Origin: Marivita sp.
Lineage (GTDB): Bacteria; Pseudomonadota; Alphaproteobacteria; Rhodobacterales; Rhodobacteraceae
Direction of reading: 5' to 3'
Length of the DNA stretch: 64,000 nucleotides
NCBI RefSeq assembly: GCF_020055675.1
Contig: NZ_JAIPUS010000001.1
Location: 1-64,000 of the forward strand
The position numbers were made by a program, and so were the translations under genes. Position 1 is the first letter of the stretch; each line of letters opens with the position of its first letter. Under the pieces are notes generated by a model. That model was not told where the DNA came from and made no database searches. It was given only the letters and a program-made list of their open reading frames with translations. Below are positions 1 to 8,038 of this stretch, in pieces.

Positions 1-2601
1 ACCTCCGGTTCGACCGGCACGCCCAAGGGGGTGATGATCGAGCACCGCAACGTGCAGAACTTCTTCACCGGCATGGACGACCGGATTGCGCATGACGACC
101 GCAAGGTCTGGCTCGCGGTCACGTCGCTCTCCTTCGACATCTCAGTGCTGGAGCTCTTCTGGACCCTCTCGCGGGGCTTCGAGGTGGTGCTTCTGGGTGA
201 CGAGAAGTTCGTCGCGGGCGGCGAGACCGGCGGCGACGGGCATGGCGCGGTGGAAGGCGGCATGGATTTCTCTCTCTATTACTGGGGAAACGACGACGGG
301 GTCGGAACCGACAAGTACACCCTGCTCCTCGAAGGCGCAAAATTCGCCGACGAGAACGGCTTCCAGGCGGTCTGGACGCCCGAGCGGCATTTCCACGCCT
401 TCGGCGGGCTCTACCCGAACCCGTCCGTCACCGGGGCCGCCGTGGCAGCTATCACCAAGCATATCGGGGTGCGCGCGGGCTCCTGCGTCGCACCGCTGCA
501 TCATCCGGCCCGCATCGCCGAGGAATGGGCAGTGATCGACAACCTGACCAACGGGCGCGCCGGCCTCGCGATCGCCAGCGGCTGGCAGCCGGATGATTTC
601 GTCCTGCGCCCGGAAAACACACCGCCCGAAAACAAGACCGCGATGTTCGAGTCGATCGCGCAAGTGCGCAAACTCTGGCGCGGTGAAGCGGTGGCCTTTC
701 CGCGCAAGGACGGCCAGATGCACGAGGTTGTCACACAGCCGCGCCCTGTCTCCAGGGAACTGCCGATCTGGGTCACGACCGCCGGCAATCCTGACACGTG
801 GCGAGAGGCCGGGGCCAAGGGGGCCAATGTCCTCACCCATCTCCTGGGTCAATCCGTGGAGGAGGTTGCGGAAAAGATCGCGCTGTACCGTCAGGCCCTG
901 CGCGATGCCGGACACGATCCGGAAGACTTCACCGTTACGCTGATGCTGCACACCTGCCTTGCCGAAACGCGCGACGCGGCACGCGAGATTGCACGCGAAC
1001 CGATGAAGGACTACCTGCGCTCCGCCGCCGGTCTCATCAAGCAATACGCCTGGGCCTTCCCGGCTTTCAAACGGCCGGACGGTGTGAAAAACGCGTTCGA
1101 GTTGGACCTTGGCGACCTGAGCGAGGAAGACCTCGAAGGCATTCTCGATTTCGCGTTCGAGCGGTATTTCAACGACAGCGGCCTGTTTGGCACGATCGAG
1201 GACGCGCTGGCCCGTGTCGATCAGCTCAAGGCCATCGGCGTGTCCGAAATCGCCTGCCTGATCGACTATGGCATCGCGACGGATCAGGTCCTGGAGGGAT
1301 TGAAACCGCTGGCCGAGGTGGTGTACCGATCGGCCCCCGAGACCGACCACGAGGAAACCGACTTTTCCATGGCAGCCATGCTGGCACGACACGGCGTGAC
1401 CCACATGCAGTGTACGCCCTCGATGGCACAGATGATTGTCATGGACGATGACGCCCGGGCGCAGCTGCGCGGGCTCAAGCATGTTTTTCTTGGAGGAGAG
1501 GCGCTCCCCGGTGCATTGGTCGCGCAGCTCAACCGGGCAACGGATGCCACGATCACCAACATGTACGGACCGACAGAAACCACGATCTGGTCCGCAACCG
1601 AACCCGGCTCGGCGCATGAGGCGACAGTCAATATCGGCCGCCCTATCGCCAACACGCAGCTTTACGTGTTGGATGACGCGCTCGCTCCGATGGGCATCGG
1701 CGAAACCGGAGAACTCTGGATCGGCGGCGATGGCGTGACACGTGGCTACTGGCAGCGCGACGCGATGACAGCAGACAGGTTCCGCGCCAACCCGTTCGGG
1801 CAGGGCCGCGTTTACCGCACCGGCGATCTGGTCCGCCGTCGCGCCGATGGCCGGATCGATTTCCTGGGCCGCACCGATACACAGGTCAAGCTGCGCGGCT
1901 TCCGCATCGAGCTTGGCGAAATCGAAAGCGCCCTCCAGGAGACAGGCGGCATCACCAATGCGGTTGTCATGCCCCACGAGAAGACACCCGGTGACGTGCG
2001 GCTCGTGGCTTATTTCACGGCAAGCACGGCAATCGACACGAAAGCCCTGCGCGCCGATCTCGCCGCGCGCCTGCCGGATTACATGATCCCGGCCCATTTC
2101 GTGGCGCTCGACGCCTTTCCCGTCACTCCGAACCAGAAGATTGACCGAAACGCGCTGCCCGCCTTCTCAGCGGCCCCGGAGGCGCCCAAAAAACCGCAGG
2201 TTGCCGCGCCGCAACAGGGGGCCGGGCAGGCCGACGAGCCGCTGCGCCGCCGGGTCGCAGAAATCTGGACCGAGGTTCTGGGCGTTCAGTCGATTGCGCC
2301 AGACGACAATTTCTTCGACCTCGGAGGGCATTCGCTGCTTGCGGTGCAGACCCATCGCGCGCTCCGGGACAGGTTGGACTTGGCCAAACTCTCGATCACC
2401 GACATCTTCCAGTATCCGACCCTGGCAGGTCTGGCCGACCGCGTGGCCAAACTGGGTGGCGCCGCTCAAGGCACAGCATCAGCTTCAACGGATCCGGCAA
2501 CCGTGACACCCATGACCAAACCGGCCGGCCGGGACCGTGCGCAAGCCCGCGCCGATGCGATGGCCCGCCGTCGCGCCATGCGCGCCAGGCGACAGGCGTA
2601 A
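1..2601 (+). CDS. NRPS with luciferase-like monooxygenase inserted in its adenylation domain (5' partial)
   Basis: The left window edge removes the 5' end, so any condensation domain and the first adenylation cores are outside. The frame opens at core A3 (TSGSTGTPKG), then A4 (FDIS, nt 133-144). A whole FMN-dependent luciferase-like monooxygenase is spliced in at about nt 262-1320 (MDFSLYYWG, PLHHPARIAEEW, GWQPDDF). The A domain then resumes with A5 (NMYGPTE, nt 1558), A7 (YRTGD, nt 1813), A8 (RGFRIELGEIE) and A10 (NQKIDRNALP). A carrier domain follows, with its phosphopantetheine serine in LGGHSLL at nt 2332-2334. The C-terminus is an Arg/Ala-rich tail without a thioesterase. This is the MupA/Atu3671-type layout. 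It presumably oxidises an aminoacyl thioester; the downstream polysaccharide genes suggest the product decorates a glycan, which is inference. Confidence 0.93.
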   Translation, partial: TSGSTGTPKGVMIEHRNVQNFFTGMDDRIAHDDRKVWLAVTSLSFDISVLELFWTLSRGFEVVLLGDEKFVAGGETGGDGHGAVEGGMDFSLYYWGNDDGVGTDKYTLLLEGAKFADENGFQAVWTPERHFHAFGGLYPNPSVTGAAVAAITKHIGVRAGSCVAPLHHPARIAEEWAVIDNLTNGRAGLAIASGWQPDDFVLRPENTPPENKTAMFESIAQVRKLWRGEAVAFPRKDGQMHEVVTQPRPVSRELPIWVTTAGNPDTWREAGAKGANVLTHLLGQSVEEVAEKIALYRQALRDAGHDPEDFTVTLMLHTCLAETRDAAREIAREPMKDYLRSAAGLIKQYAWAFPAFKRPDGVKNAFELDLGDLSEEDLEGILDFAFERYFNDSGLFGTIEDALARVDQLKAIGVSEIACLIDYGIATDQVLEGLKPLAEVVYRSAPETDHEETDFSMAAMLARHGVTHMQCTPSMAQMIVMDDDARAQLRGLKHVFLGGEALPGALVAQLNRATDATITNMYGPTETTIWSATEPGSAHEATVNIGRPIANTQLYVLDDALAPMGIGETGELWIGGDGVTRGYWQRDAMTADRFRANPFGQGRVYRTGDLVRRRADGRIDFLGRTDTQVKLRGFRIELGEIESALQETGGITNAVVMPHEKTPGDVRLVAYFTASTAIDTKALRADLAARLPDYMIPAHFVALDAFPVTPNQKIDRNALPAFSAAPEAPKKPQVAAPQQGAGQADEPLRRRVAEIWTEVLGVQSIAPDDNFFDLGGHSLLAVQTHRALRDRLDLAKLSITDIFQYPTLAGLADRVAKLGGAAQGTASASTDPATVTPMTKPAGRDRAQARADAMARRRAMRARRQA

Positions 2602-2605
2602 TGCG

Positions 2606-3562
2606 ATGAAACCAACGATCATCCTGGTGGCAGCGCTTGCCGTGATCATCTGCGGCATCGCCGTCTGGACCTATCTCAAACCGCCAGAAGCCCTGTCGCC
2701 TGATGCACTCGCCGCGCGGTACGACACGCCACTTTCGCCCCCCAATGACCCGCTGACGGTGTATCATCTCGGCCATTCGCTTGTCGGTCGCGACATGCCC
2801 GCAATGCTGGCGCAAATGGCAGGGCACCTGCATGCGTCGCAGCTTGGATGGGGCACGCCGCTCAAGGCGCATTGGGAACCGAATACGCCGATCAATGGCT
2901 TTGATGCAGAAAACGCCCATGATCACTTCCGCGATGCCAAAAAGGCGCTGGCCAGCGGCGATTACGACGCCTTCATCCTGACCGAGATGGTAGAGATCGA
3001 GGCGGCGATCGACCATTTCGCATCCCCCCGATATGTCGCAAGGTGGGCCAGGGCGGCGCGCGACGGGAACCCGGGAATCCGCGTCTACCTTTACGAATCC
3101 TGGCACGAATTGACCGATCCCCAAGGCTGGCTCACCCGGCTCGATGCGGATCCCGCCCGATACTGGGAAGGCGTGCTTCTGGCGCGGGCGATGTCAACCG
3201 AGCCTGACGCACCGCCGATCTACGTGATCCCGGCCGGTCGCGTGATGGCGGAATTCACCCGCCGGATCGAAGCGGGCGATGGCGTGGATGGCGTGACTTC
3301 GCGCGAGGACCTCTTTGCCCGCAAGGAAGACGGATCGCTGGATCCCATTCACCTCAATGATCTGGGCGCCTATCTCGTGGCTCTGACCCATTACGCGGTT
3401 CTGTACCATGACTCGCCTGTCGGCCTTCCCGCGCAGCTGAACCGCGCCGATGGCACGCCAGCCAAGGCGCCGGGCCCGCAGTTGGCCGAACTGATGCAAC
3501 AGACGGTCTGGGATGTCGTTTCGCGCGTGCCGGTCACCGGCATCTCGCAGGGCGCGAAATAA
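2606..3562 (+). CDS. SGNH-hydrolase-like secreted or membrane-anchored protein
   Basis: The start is the ATG at 2606, 4 nt after the NRPS stop; an in-frame ATG at 2537 would overlap the NRPS. The 318-residue product begins with a membrane anchor or signal (MKPTIILVAALAVIICGIAV), so the rest is probably periplasmic. Two blocks fit the SGNH/GDSL hydrolase fold: YHLGHSLVG near residue 50, with GHSL in place of GDSL, and DPIHLNDLGAYL near residue 250, a D-x-x-H block. The middle is not recognisable by eye. Tight spacing implies cotranscription with the thioesterase-less NRPS, so it could release or transfer the acyl group, or deacylate the polysaccharide. The fold call is moderate and the substrate unknown. 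Confidence 0.75.
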   Translation: MKPTIILVAALAVIICGIAVWTYLKPPEALSPDALAARYDTPLSPPNDPLTVYHLGHSLVGRDMPAMLAQMAGHLHASQLGWGTPLKAHWEPNTPINGFDAENAHDHFRDAKKALASGDYDAFILTEMVEIEAAIDHFASPRYVARWARAARDGNPGIRVYLYESWHELTDPQGWLTRLDADPARYWEGVLLARAMSTEPDAPPIYVIPAGRVMAEFTRRIEAGDGVDGVTSREDLFARKEDGSLDPIHLNDLGAYLVALTHYAVLYHDSPVGLPAQLNRADGTPAKAPGPQLAELMQQTVWDVVSRVPVTGISQGAK

Positions 3563-3616
3563 CACCGCGTCTCGACGGCTCGCGGGAAACGCGTTGTTTC
3601 CAGACACGCGGGTCTT

Positions 3617-3688
3617 TGCGGTCGCAGTTGCGCCGTATTTTAGTTAGATTATGTCTTGTCCGAGGCGTGCGGTCACAATTCGACCGCA
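3617..3688 (+). promoter_or_regulatory. Putative operator repeats upstream of wzz
   Basis: The heptamer TGCGGTC occurs at 3617-3623 and 3668-3674, and its reverse complement GACCGCA at 3682-3688. The last two form a perfect palindrome with a 7-nt spacer, TGCGGTC-acaattc-GACCGCA. It lies about 40 bp upstream of the GTG start chosen for the Wzz-like gene. Two-fold symmetry and a third half-site suggest a transcription factor site. The regulator is unknown. Confidence 0.4.
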
Positions 3689-3728
3689 AGCTGGGCAAGG
3701 CGGGGGCCTTGGTTTTGGAGCCGAACAC

Positions 3729-5063
3729 GTGGTGTACTTTCAATCGTTGGACGAGGTTTTCGCTGCGATCAAGCGGCGTCTGTGGCTGATCATCCTGATC
3801 ACCTTGATCGGATGCGTCCTGTCGGTCCTGATCGCCCTGTCGCAAATCCCGGTGTACAAGGCGACCGCGGTCGTTCAGATCGAGGACGCGCAAGTCAGCA
3901 GCACCAACTCGTCACCCGGCACCCCGACCGAAGCCCGCGGTGGCCTTGATGCGCGCCGCACCGTGCGTCTGATCGAACAACGGGTCATGTCGCGTGGCTC
4001 TCTGGTCGACATCATGGACACCTATGGTCTTTTCAACGAAGACCCCAGCATGACAGTGACACAGCGTCTGGCCCGGATGCGCGAAGCCGCTTCGATCAAT
4101 CCGATTCTCACCGGTGAGACATGGCAGACGAACAGGGCCGTCTCGGGCGTGGTGATCGAGGTCGACCTTGACGATCCCGAGACCGCCGCCGATGTGGCCA
4201 ACGAAATCATGGCCCGCGTGCTCGACGAGGCTCGCGCGCGCAGCGTGGGCCGCGCCCAGGTCGAGCTTGAGTTCTTCAATGCCGAAGAGGCGCGCATTCG
4301 CGAAGAGATCGTTGCGGCTGAAGAGGCGATCGGCGTGTTCAAATCAGACAATGCCGAGGTGCTGCCCGGCAATGTCAGTGTGCTGCAAGGCGAACTGACA
4401 ACACTGAACGGATCGCTTCTGACCCTGCGCCAGCAAATCCTGAGCCTGCAATCCAACACCTCGCGTGTCCGCCCCGAGACGCTGGCGCGGCAGGTGGACG
4501 GGCTGGAAGACCAGATCGCCCTGATCGAAGAGCGGATTGCCGAAATCAACGACCTGCTTACACGCGCACCAACGGTCGAGCGCGATCTGGCGGCGCTGGA
4601 GCGCGAACTTTCGCAGCTCAACGAACAATTTACCGTCATCTCGCGCCGGCAGGCCGATGCGCAAATGAGCCAGAGCCTCGAGCAGCAGCGCCAGCTCACC
4701 CGGTTCGAGGTTCTCGAACCCGCGATCCCGCCCAGCTACGCGATCTCGCGCAGCAAGCGGTCAATCGCGATGCTGGGCGGGATTGCAAGCGGCCTGTTCG
4801 CCTTGGGCGTGGCCTTTGTCCTGGAAATCCTCAACCCGCCATTGCGCACCAGCGGCCAGATGGAACGCGCCCTCGGTGTTCGCCCGGTTATTTCTGTTCC
4901 GATGCTCGGCACCGGGACGCAGAAATCAAAACCGGACAAGAAAAAGCGATCGAAGTTTGGTCTGGGCGTCCTTGTGGCGATGCTTGTGGGCCTGATTGCC
5001 TTGATCGCGAAACCGCTCGCCGGGTTGATCGGCTTCAATCTCAACCCGCGCACCGCCCCTTAG
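3729..5063 (+). CDS. Wzz/Chain-length-determinant-type polysaccharide co-polymerase
   Basis: This inner-membrane protein is expected to control chain length and export of a polysaccharide with the Wzy/kinase machinery. The GTG at 3729 is chosen because GGAG lies 8 nt upstream (3717-3720); an in-frame ATG at 3651 would put a palindromic operator inside the gene. The product is 444 residues. It has a first membrane helix near residues 17-40 (LWLIILITLIGCVLSVLIAL) followed by a Wzz-like beta segment (YKATAVVQIED). A long periplasmic coiled coil rich in Glu/Arg/Leu covers about residues 165-330. Two C-terminal membrane segments then flank a KKKRSK basic stretch. There is no ATPase domain; the ATPase partner is the convergent gene at 5645-6862. 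Confidence 0.88.
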   Translation: MVYFQSLDEVFAAIKRRLWLIILITLIGCVLSVLIALSQIPVYKATAVVQIEDAQVSSTNSSPGTPTEARGGLDARRTVRLIEQRVMSRGSLVDIMDTYGLFNEDPSMTVTQRLARMREAASINPILTGETWQTNRAVSGVVIEVDLDDPETAADVANEIMARVLDEARARSVGRAQVELEFFNAEEARIREEIVAAEEAIGVFKSDNAEVLPGNVSVLQGELTTLNGSLLTLRQQILSLQSNTSRVRPETLARQVDGLEDQIALIEERIAEINDLLTRAPTVERDLAALERELSQLNEQFTVISRRQADAQMSQSLEQQRQLTRFEVLEPAIPPSYAISRSKRSIAMLGGIASGLFALGVAFVLEILNPPLRTSGQMERALGVRPVISVPMLGTGTQKSKPDKKKRSKFGLGVLVAMLVGLIALIAKPLAGLIGFNLNPRTAP

Positions 5064-5070
5064 GGTCCAG
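5060..5070 (+). repeat. Left arm of 11-bp inverted repeat bracketing alaE
   Basis: TTAGGGTCCAG contains the stop codon of the Wzz-like gene. Its exact reverse complement is at 5638-5648, containing the stop codon of the convergent kinase gene. The two arms enclose the alaE-like gene. Confidence 0.6.
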
Positions 5071-5122
5071 ACACTGGGGCAAAATGCTCGACAGGGCGTG
5101 AGGAACCGAATAACCCACGCGC

Positions 5123-5530
5123 ATGAAAGGCTATTTTGTCGACACCCTCGGGGCGGTCGTGTTTTTCACGACCGTTGCTGGCTTCAGTGAACTGATAATC
5201 GCCGGGATGCACCCCGCTCAGGTCCTGATCGCGCGGCTCATCATGATACCGGTGATGATGCTGACCGGGCGACCTTATGGCATATGGCGAGACTTCGTCT
5301 TCAACATGCTGAGGCCGCAACGGCGACTTGCGGGTGTCATCTGTGATATCCTTGCATTCCTGACATTTCAGGTACCGGTCTACGTGACGACACTCGCAAT
5401 TGCCGGTGCAACACTTGCCGAGATCGTTTCCGCCGTCGGGGCTGCTATCGTCTTCATGATCGTGCTGAGCCGTCCATACGGGCTGTTCCTCGATGCGCTG
5501 AGACAATGGGCGGGCACGTCCGTCCGGTGA
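5123..5530 (+). CDS. alaE: AlaE-family L-alanine exporter
   Basis: This 135-residue integral membrane protein matches the E. coli AlaE pattern along its length. Shared points are an early D-T motif (VDTLGAVVFF), a charged pair in the first loop (QVLIARLIMIPVMML), RPYGIWRD near residue 50, then CDILAFLTFQVPVYV and a C-terminal RPYGLFLDALR. Four hydrophobic segments are visible, the family topology. AlaE exports L-alanine by proton antiport. It lies between the co-polymerase and the convergent kinase, so it may be a late insertion or may serve amino-acyl modification. The ribosome-binding site is poor: AGGAA lies about 16 nt upstream. Confidence 0.85.
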   Translation: MKGYFVDTLGAVVFFTTVAGFSELIIAGMHPAQVLIARLIMIPVMMLTGRPYGIWRDFVFNMLRPQRRLAGVICDILAFLTFQVPVYVTTLAIAGATLAEIVSAVGAAIVFMIVLSRPYGLFLDALRQWAGTSVR

Positions 5531-5556
5531 TACCTCGCAGCGGGTATCCCCACTCC

Positions 5557-5575
5557 AAGCCCGGCGATCGGGTTT
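5557..5575 (+). terminator. Possible short terminator after alaE
   Basis: The segment AAGCCCG-gcgat-CGGGTTT folds into a 7-pair stem (one G-T wobble) ending in TTT. It lies 27 nt after the alaE stop, in the 114-bp gap between convergent genes. The U-tract is short. Confidence 0.4.
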
Positions 5576-5637
5576 CTGCACCACGAGACGCAAAGGGCTG
5601 CCACATGACGGCACATGATCGCCACACAAATCAAGGC

Positions 5638-5648
5638 CTGGACCCTAA
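5638..5648 (-). repeat. Right arm of 11-bp inverted repeat bracketing alaE
   Basis: CTGGACCCTAA is the exact reverse complement of 5060-5070 and contains the stop codon of the kinase-like gene on the minus strand. Confidence 0.6.
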
Positions 5649-6862
5649 TAGGCGTATTCGCTGGACTCGTTCTGTTCAGCCTTGTTGAGCACAACGCCCA
5701 GAAGCGGTGTCGTTTCGCCCAGCCGGCGTTCCGTTTCCTTGATGTCATTCGCCTTGGTCAACCCGCCGGCGGCGACGATCAAAAGCGCATCAATATGCGG
5801 ACGCATCGCGATCACATCGTCATTGAGCAACGCAGGCGGCAGATCGAACAGCATCACGTCGGGGTCAAGCTGTGTCTCGATATCGCGCAGCGCCCGGCTG
5901 GTCGACGGGTCCTGTAGCAATTCCGCCGCATATGGCTCCGTGATCCCGTTGAACCCCAACGCCACATGGCTTCCTGCCGAAATCGAATTGGGCGCAAAAC
6001 CCTGCAAATGCCGCTCGACCGCGATTTGGCCGCGCAGCATGTCACCGATAGAGCCGGTATCGCGAACTCCGAAAATCTTGTGAAGGCTTGGGCTGCGCAT
6101 ATCCAGATCGAGCAGAACCGTGCGGCAATTCTCCTGTCGAGACAGGCTCACCGCGAGGTTTGCTGCGGTAAAGGTCTTGCCGCAGTTCTTTGTGGGCGAG
6201 GTGATCGCGACCCGCTTCCACCCGTTCTCCACCAAAGCCTGAAGCATCCGCGTGCGCAGAATGTCGAACCGCGTATGCGCCGGGTCCTCGCGCAGCGCGG
6301 TGACGATGTTCGACTTGGTGAGGCGCTTTACATCAATCTCGAACCGGTCCAGCCCGCGCCATGCCTCTTCGGGGTCATGTACGGGCTCCGGCCGGGTCTG
6401 CGCCACCGACGGGCTGGCCAGTACCAGCGGTGTCTTCGACGCGGCGGGCGCCTTGGAAATCCGCGGCTTTTGCGCCTCCAATTCGGTTGCGCGTTGACGC
6501 TCGGCCTCTTGGACCTGTTCCTCCTCAAGCTGTCCCAATCGGCGCAGCTCCGCCTCAAACTCCTCCGCACGGGCCTGTTCGGCCTTCCTGCCCGCATCGC
6601 GCTGACGCGACGCCTCCGCTTTTGCAAGTCGCTGCCGTTCGGCTTTCTGCTTGGCCGCGCGCTGCTGTTCCGCGGTGACATCCGTCTCGTGCCGGGCGCG
6701 CCTCGCATCTTCGGCGTCACGCTCGGCCTTGCGCTGTAACAACGCGTCTTTCTGGGCCAAGAGCGCTTCGGTGTCGGGATCAGGGCGCGCAATGTTCGGC
6801 GCGTCCACAGAGTTTCCCTGCCCACGCCGTTTCCGGCGTTGGAATTTCGGCTGGTCAGTCAT
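5645..6862 (-). CDS. BY-kinase-like (CpsD/CapB family) exopolysaccharide ATPase
   Basis: The 405-residue product has two parts. Residues 1-140 are a highly charged Ala/Arg/Glu/Lys stretch likely to form a coiled coil (repeats such as AERQRLAKAEASRQRD). Residues 170-405 are a P-loop ATPase of the bacterial tyrosine kinase/ParA type, with Walker A (SPTKNCGKTFTA), Walker A' (VLLDLDMRSP) and Walker B (VMLFDLPP). This class partners Wzz proteins in polysaccharide assembly, and a Wzz-like gene lies just across the alaE gene. The C-terminus (SSEYAY) has only two tyrosines rather than the usual cluster, so autophosphorylation is uncertain. A 207-bp gap separates it from the upstream glycosyltransferase, so it may have its own promoter. 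Confidence 0.87.
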   Translation of the reverse strand: MTDQPKFQRRKRRGQGNSVDAPNIARPDPDTEALLAQKDALLQRKAERDAEDARRARHETDVTAEQQRAAKQKAERQRLAKAEASRQRDAGRKAEQARAEEFEAELRRLGQLEEEQVQEAERQRATELEAQKPRISKAPAASKTPLVLASPSVAQTRPEPVHDPEEAWRGLDRFEIDVKRLTKSNIVTALREDPAHTRFDILRTRMLQALVENGWKRVAITSPTKNCGKTFTAANLAVSLSRQENCRTVLLDLDMRSPSLHKIFGVRDTGSIGDMLRGQIAVERHLQGFAPNSISAGSHVALGFNGITEPYAAELLQDPSTSRALRDIETQLDPDVMLFDLPPALLNDDVIAMRPHIDALLIVAAGGLTKANDIKETERRLGETTPLLGVVLNKAEQNESSEYAY

Positions 6863-6932
6863 GTTTCAGCCTCGTTACGCGGCATGGTCGCCTTTCGATC
6901 CATCTACTGGACATAATCACTCCCTGCCTGGG

Positions 6933-6950
6933 TGACAGGTCATTCTGTCA
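6933..6950 (-). promoter_or_regulatory. Palindrome TGACA-N8-TGTCA upstream of the kinase gene
   Basis: A 5-bp perfect inverted repeat with an 8-nt spacer lies about 70-90 bp upstream of the kinase ATG. On the minus strand one arm reads TTGACA, which resembles a -35 box, but I see no matching -10 box. The rest of the 6863-7069 gap shows no gene. Confidence 0.3.
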
Positions 6951-7069
6951 AGAATACGTCGGTTTTGAGGGCATTGTTGATCGGACATCCTGTTTCAGGA
7001 CCCGAACGGGGTGGCCCGGCCCCGATCAGACCAACCCGTGTCTTGAAGGACGTCATTCGCCTCGATCTT

Positions 7070-8038
7070 TTACTTGTATTCAATGAGTCGCATCTGTCTG
7101 TGGCTCAGTCGCCGGAGGTGATAGCGGATCATGCCGAGGCAATTGGGAAACTTCGACACTGTCAGCAAGACCGAATGGGCCCGTGCCTCGTGACCCGGCA
7201 AGCCAGAGCGCTGCAAGCCGAACACCGTCTTGAGATAGGACAGCCCGTAAACCGCCAGGACAAGCAATGGCACAATCGGTGACACAAAAACCCCGAGCAC
7301 TGCAATCATTGGCAAGATCAGCCCGTAAACCCATCCACGCAGCCGCTCCCGCACGAAATACTCCGGGTGCATACCGCCCACATGCGCAAACCCGTGCCCG
7401 GCGCGGACACCCCGCATCCACCATTGGCCGAACCGAAGCCGCCCGCCATCATGCAACGCCATGTCCGCCCCGATCCGCTCGAGCCGCCAGCCCGCCTTGC
7501 GCAGACGAGAGCAGAATTCATCATCCTCGGAAGAGATCACAGACGGATCGAACCCGCCAACGTTTTGGAAGGCCGACACGCGCACGACCATGTTGCCGCC
7601 ACAGCTCTCGATCTCGCCCTCCGGACGCTTCCATTCGAAATCCAACATCTGGTTGAACACCGTTTGATCGCGATCCAGTTCGGCCTGACGACCGGTGACA
7701 AAGCCAAGATCCGGCGCCGCCCGCAGCCTGGCCTCGGCAGCATCGAGCCAGCCCGCCACCATCCGGCAATCGCCATCCAGGAATTGCACGAAGTCGGGCG
7801 GATCGTCATGCGCCATCAGCATAGTCAACCCCACATTGCGCGCCCGCGCAGCGCTGAAGGAAACCGACATGTCGAGGTGCATCACTTCCGCCCCGGCCTT
7901 TTGCGCGTTGGCCACGCTGTCATCCGTCGAGCCGCTGTCAACATAAACGACCCTGCGCGCCTGCGGGACAACGGTGGCCAGCGATTGAACCAACCGCTCT
8001 CCTTCGTTGCGTCCGATCAAAACAACATCAACACTCAT
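7070..8038 (-). CDS. Family 2 glycosyltransferase
   Basis: The ATG at 8038 overlaps the stop of the upstream gene as TGATG, indicating translational coupling. The 322-residue product begins with a GT-A fold (SVDVVLIGRNEGERL), then the nucleotide-binding VDSGSTDDS and the metal-binding region FLDGDCRM near residue 90. The block SSEDDEFCSRLRKAGW (near residue 170) contains the E-D-D and R-x-x-W-like features of inverting GT2 enzymes. Two hydrophobic segments near the C-terminus (GLILPMIAVLGVFVSPIVPLLVLAVYGLSYL would span the membrane) suggest membrane attachment. It likely adds a sugar to a lipid-linked intermediate. Donor and acceptor cannot be read from the sequence. Confidence 0.88.
   Translation of the reverse strand: MSVDVVLIGRNEGERLVQSLATVVPQARRVVYVDSGSTDDSVANAQKAGAEVMHLDMSVSFSAARARNVGLTMLMAHDDPPDFVQFLDGDCRMVAGWLDAAEARLRAAPDLGFVTGRQAELDRDQTVFNQMLDFEWKRPEGEIESCGGNMVVRVSAFQNVGGFDPSVISSEDDEFCSRLRKAGWRLERIGADMALHDGGRLRFGQWWMRGVRAGHGFAHVGGMHPEYFVRERLRGWVYGLILPMIAVLGVFVSPIVPLLVLAVYGLSYLKTVFGLQRSGLPGHEARAHSVLLTVSKFPNCLGMIRYHLRRLSHRQMRLIEYK

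Noticed and set aside
142-2097. 651-codon open frame on the minus strand
   Set aside because: It is the antisense shadow of the NRPS and shows no protein family features, while the plus frame has every adenylation core motif.
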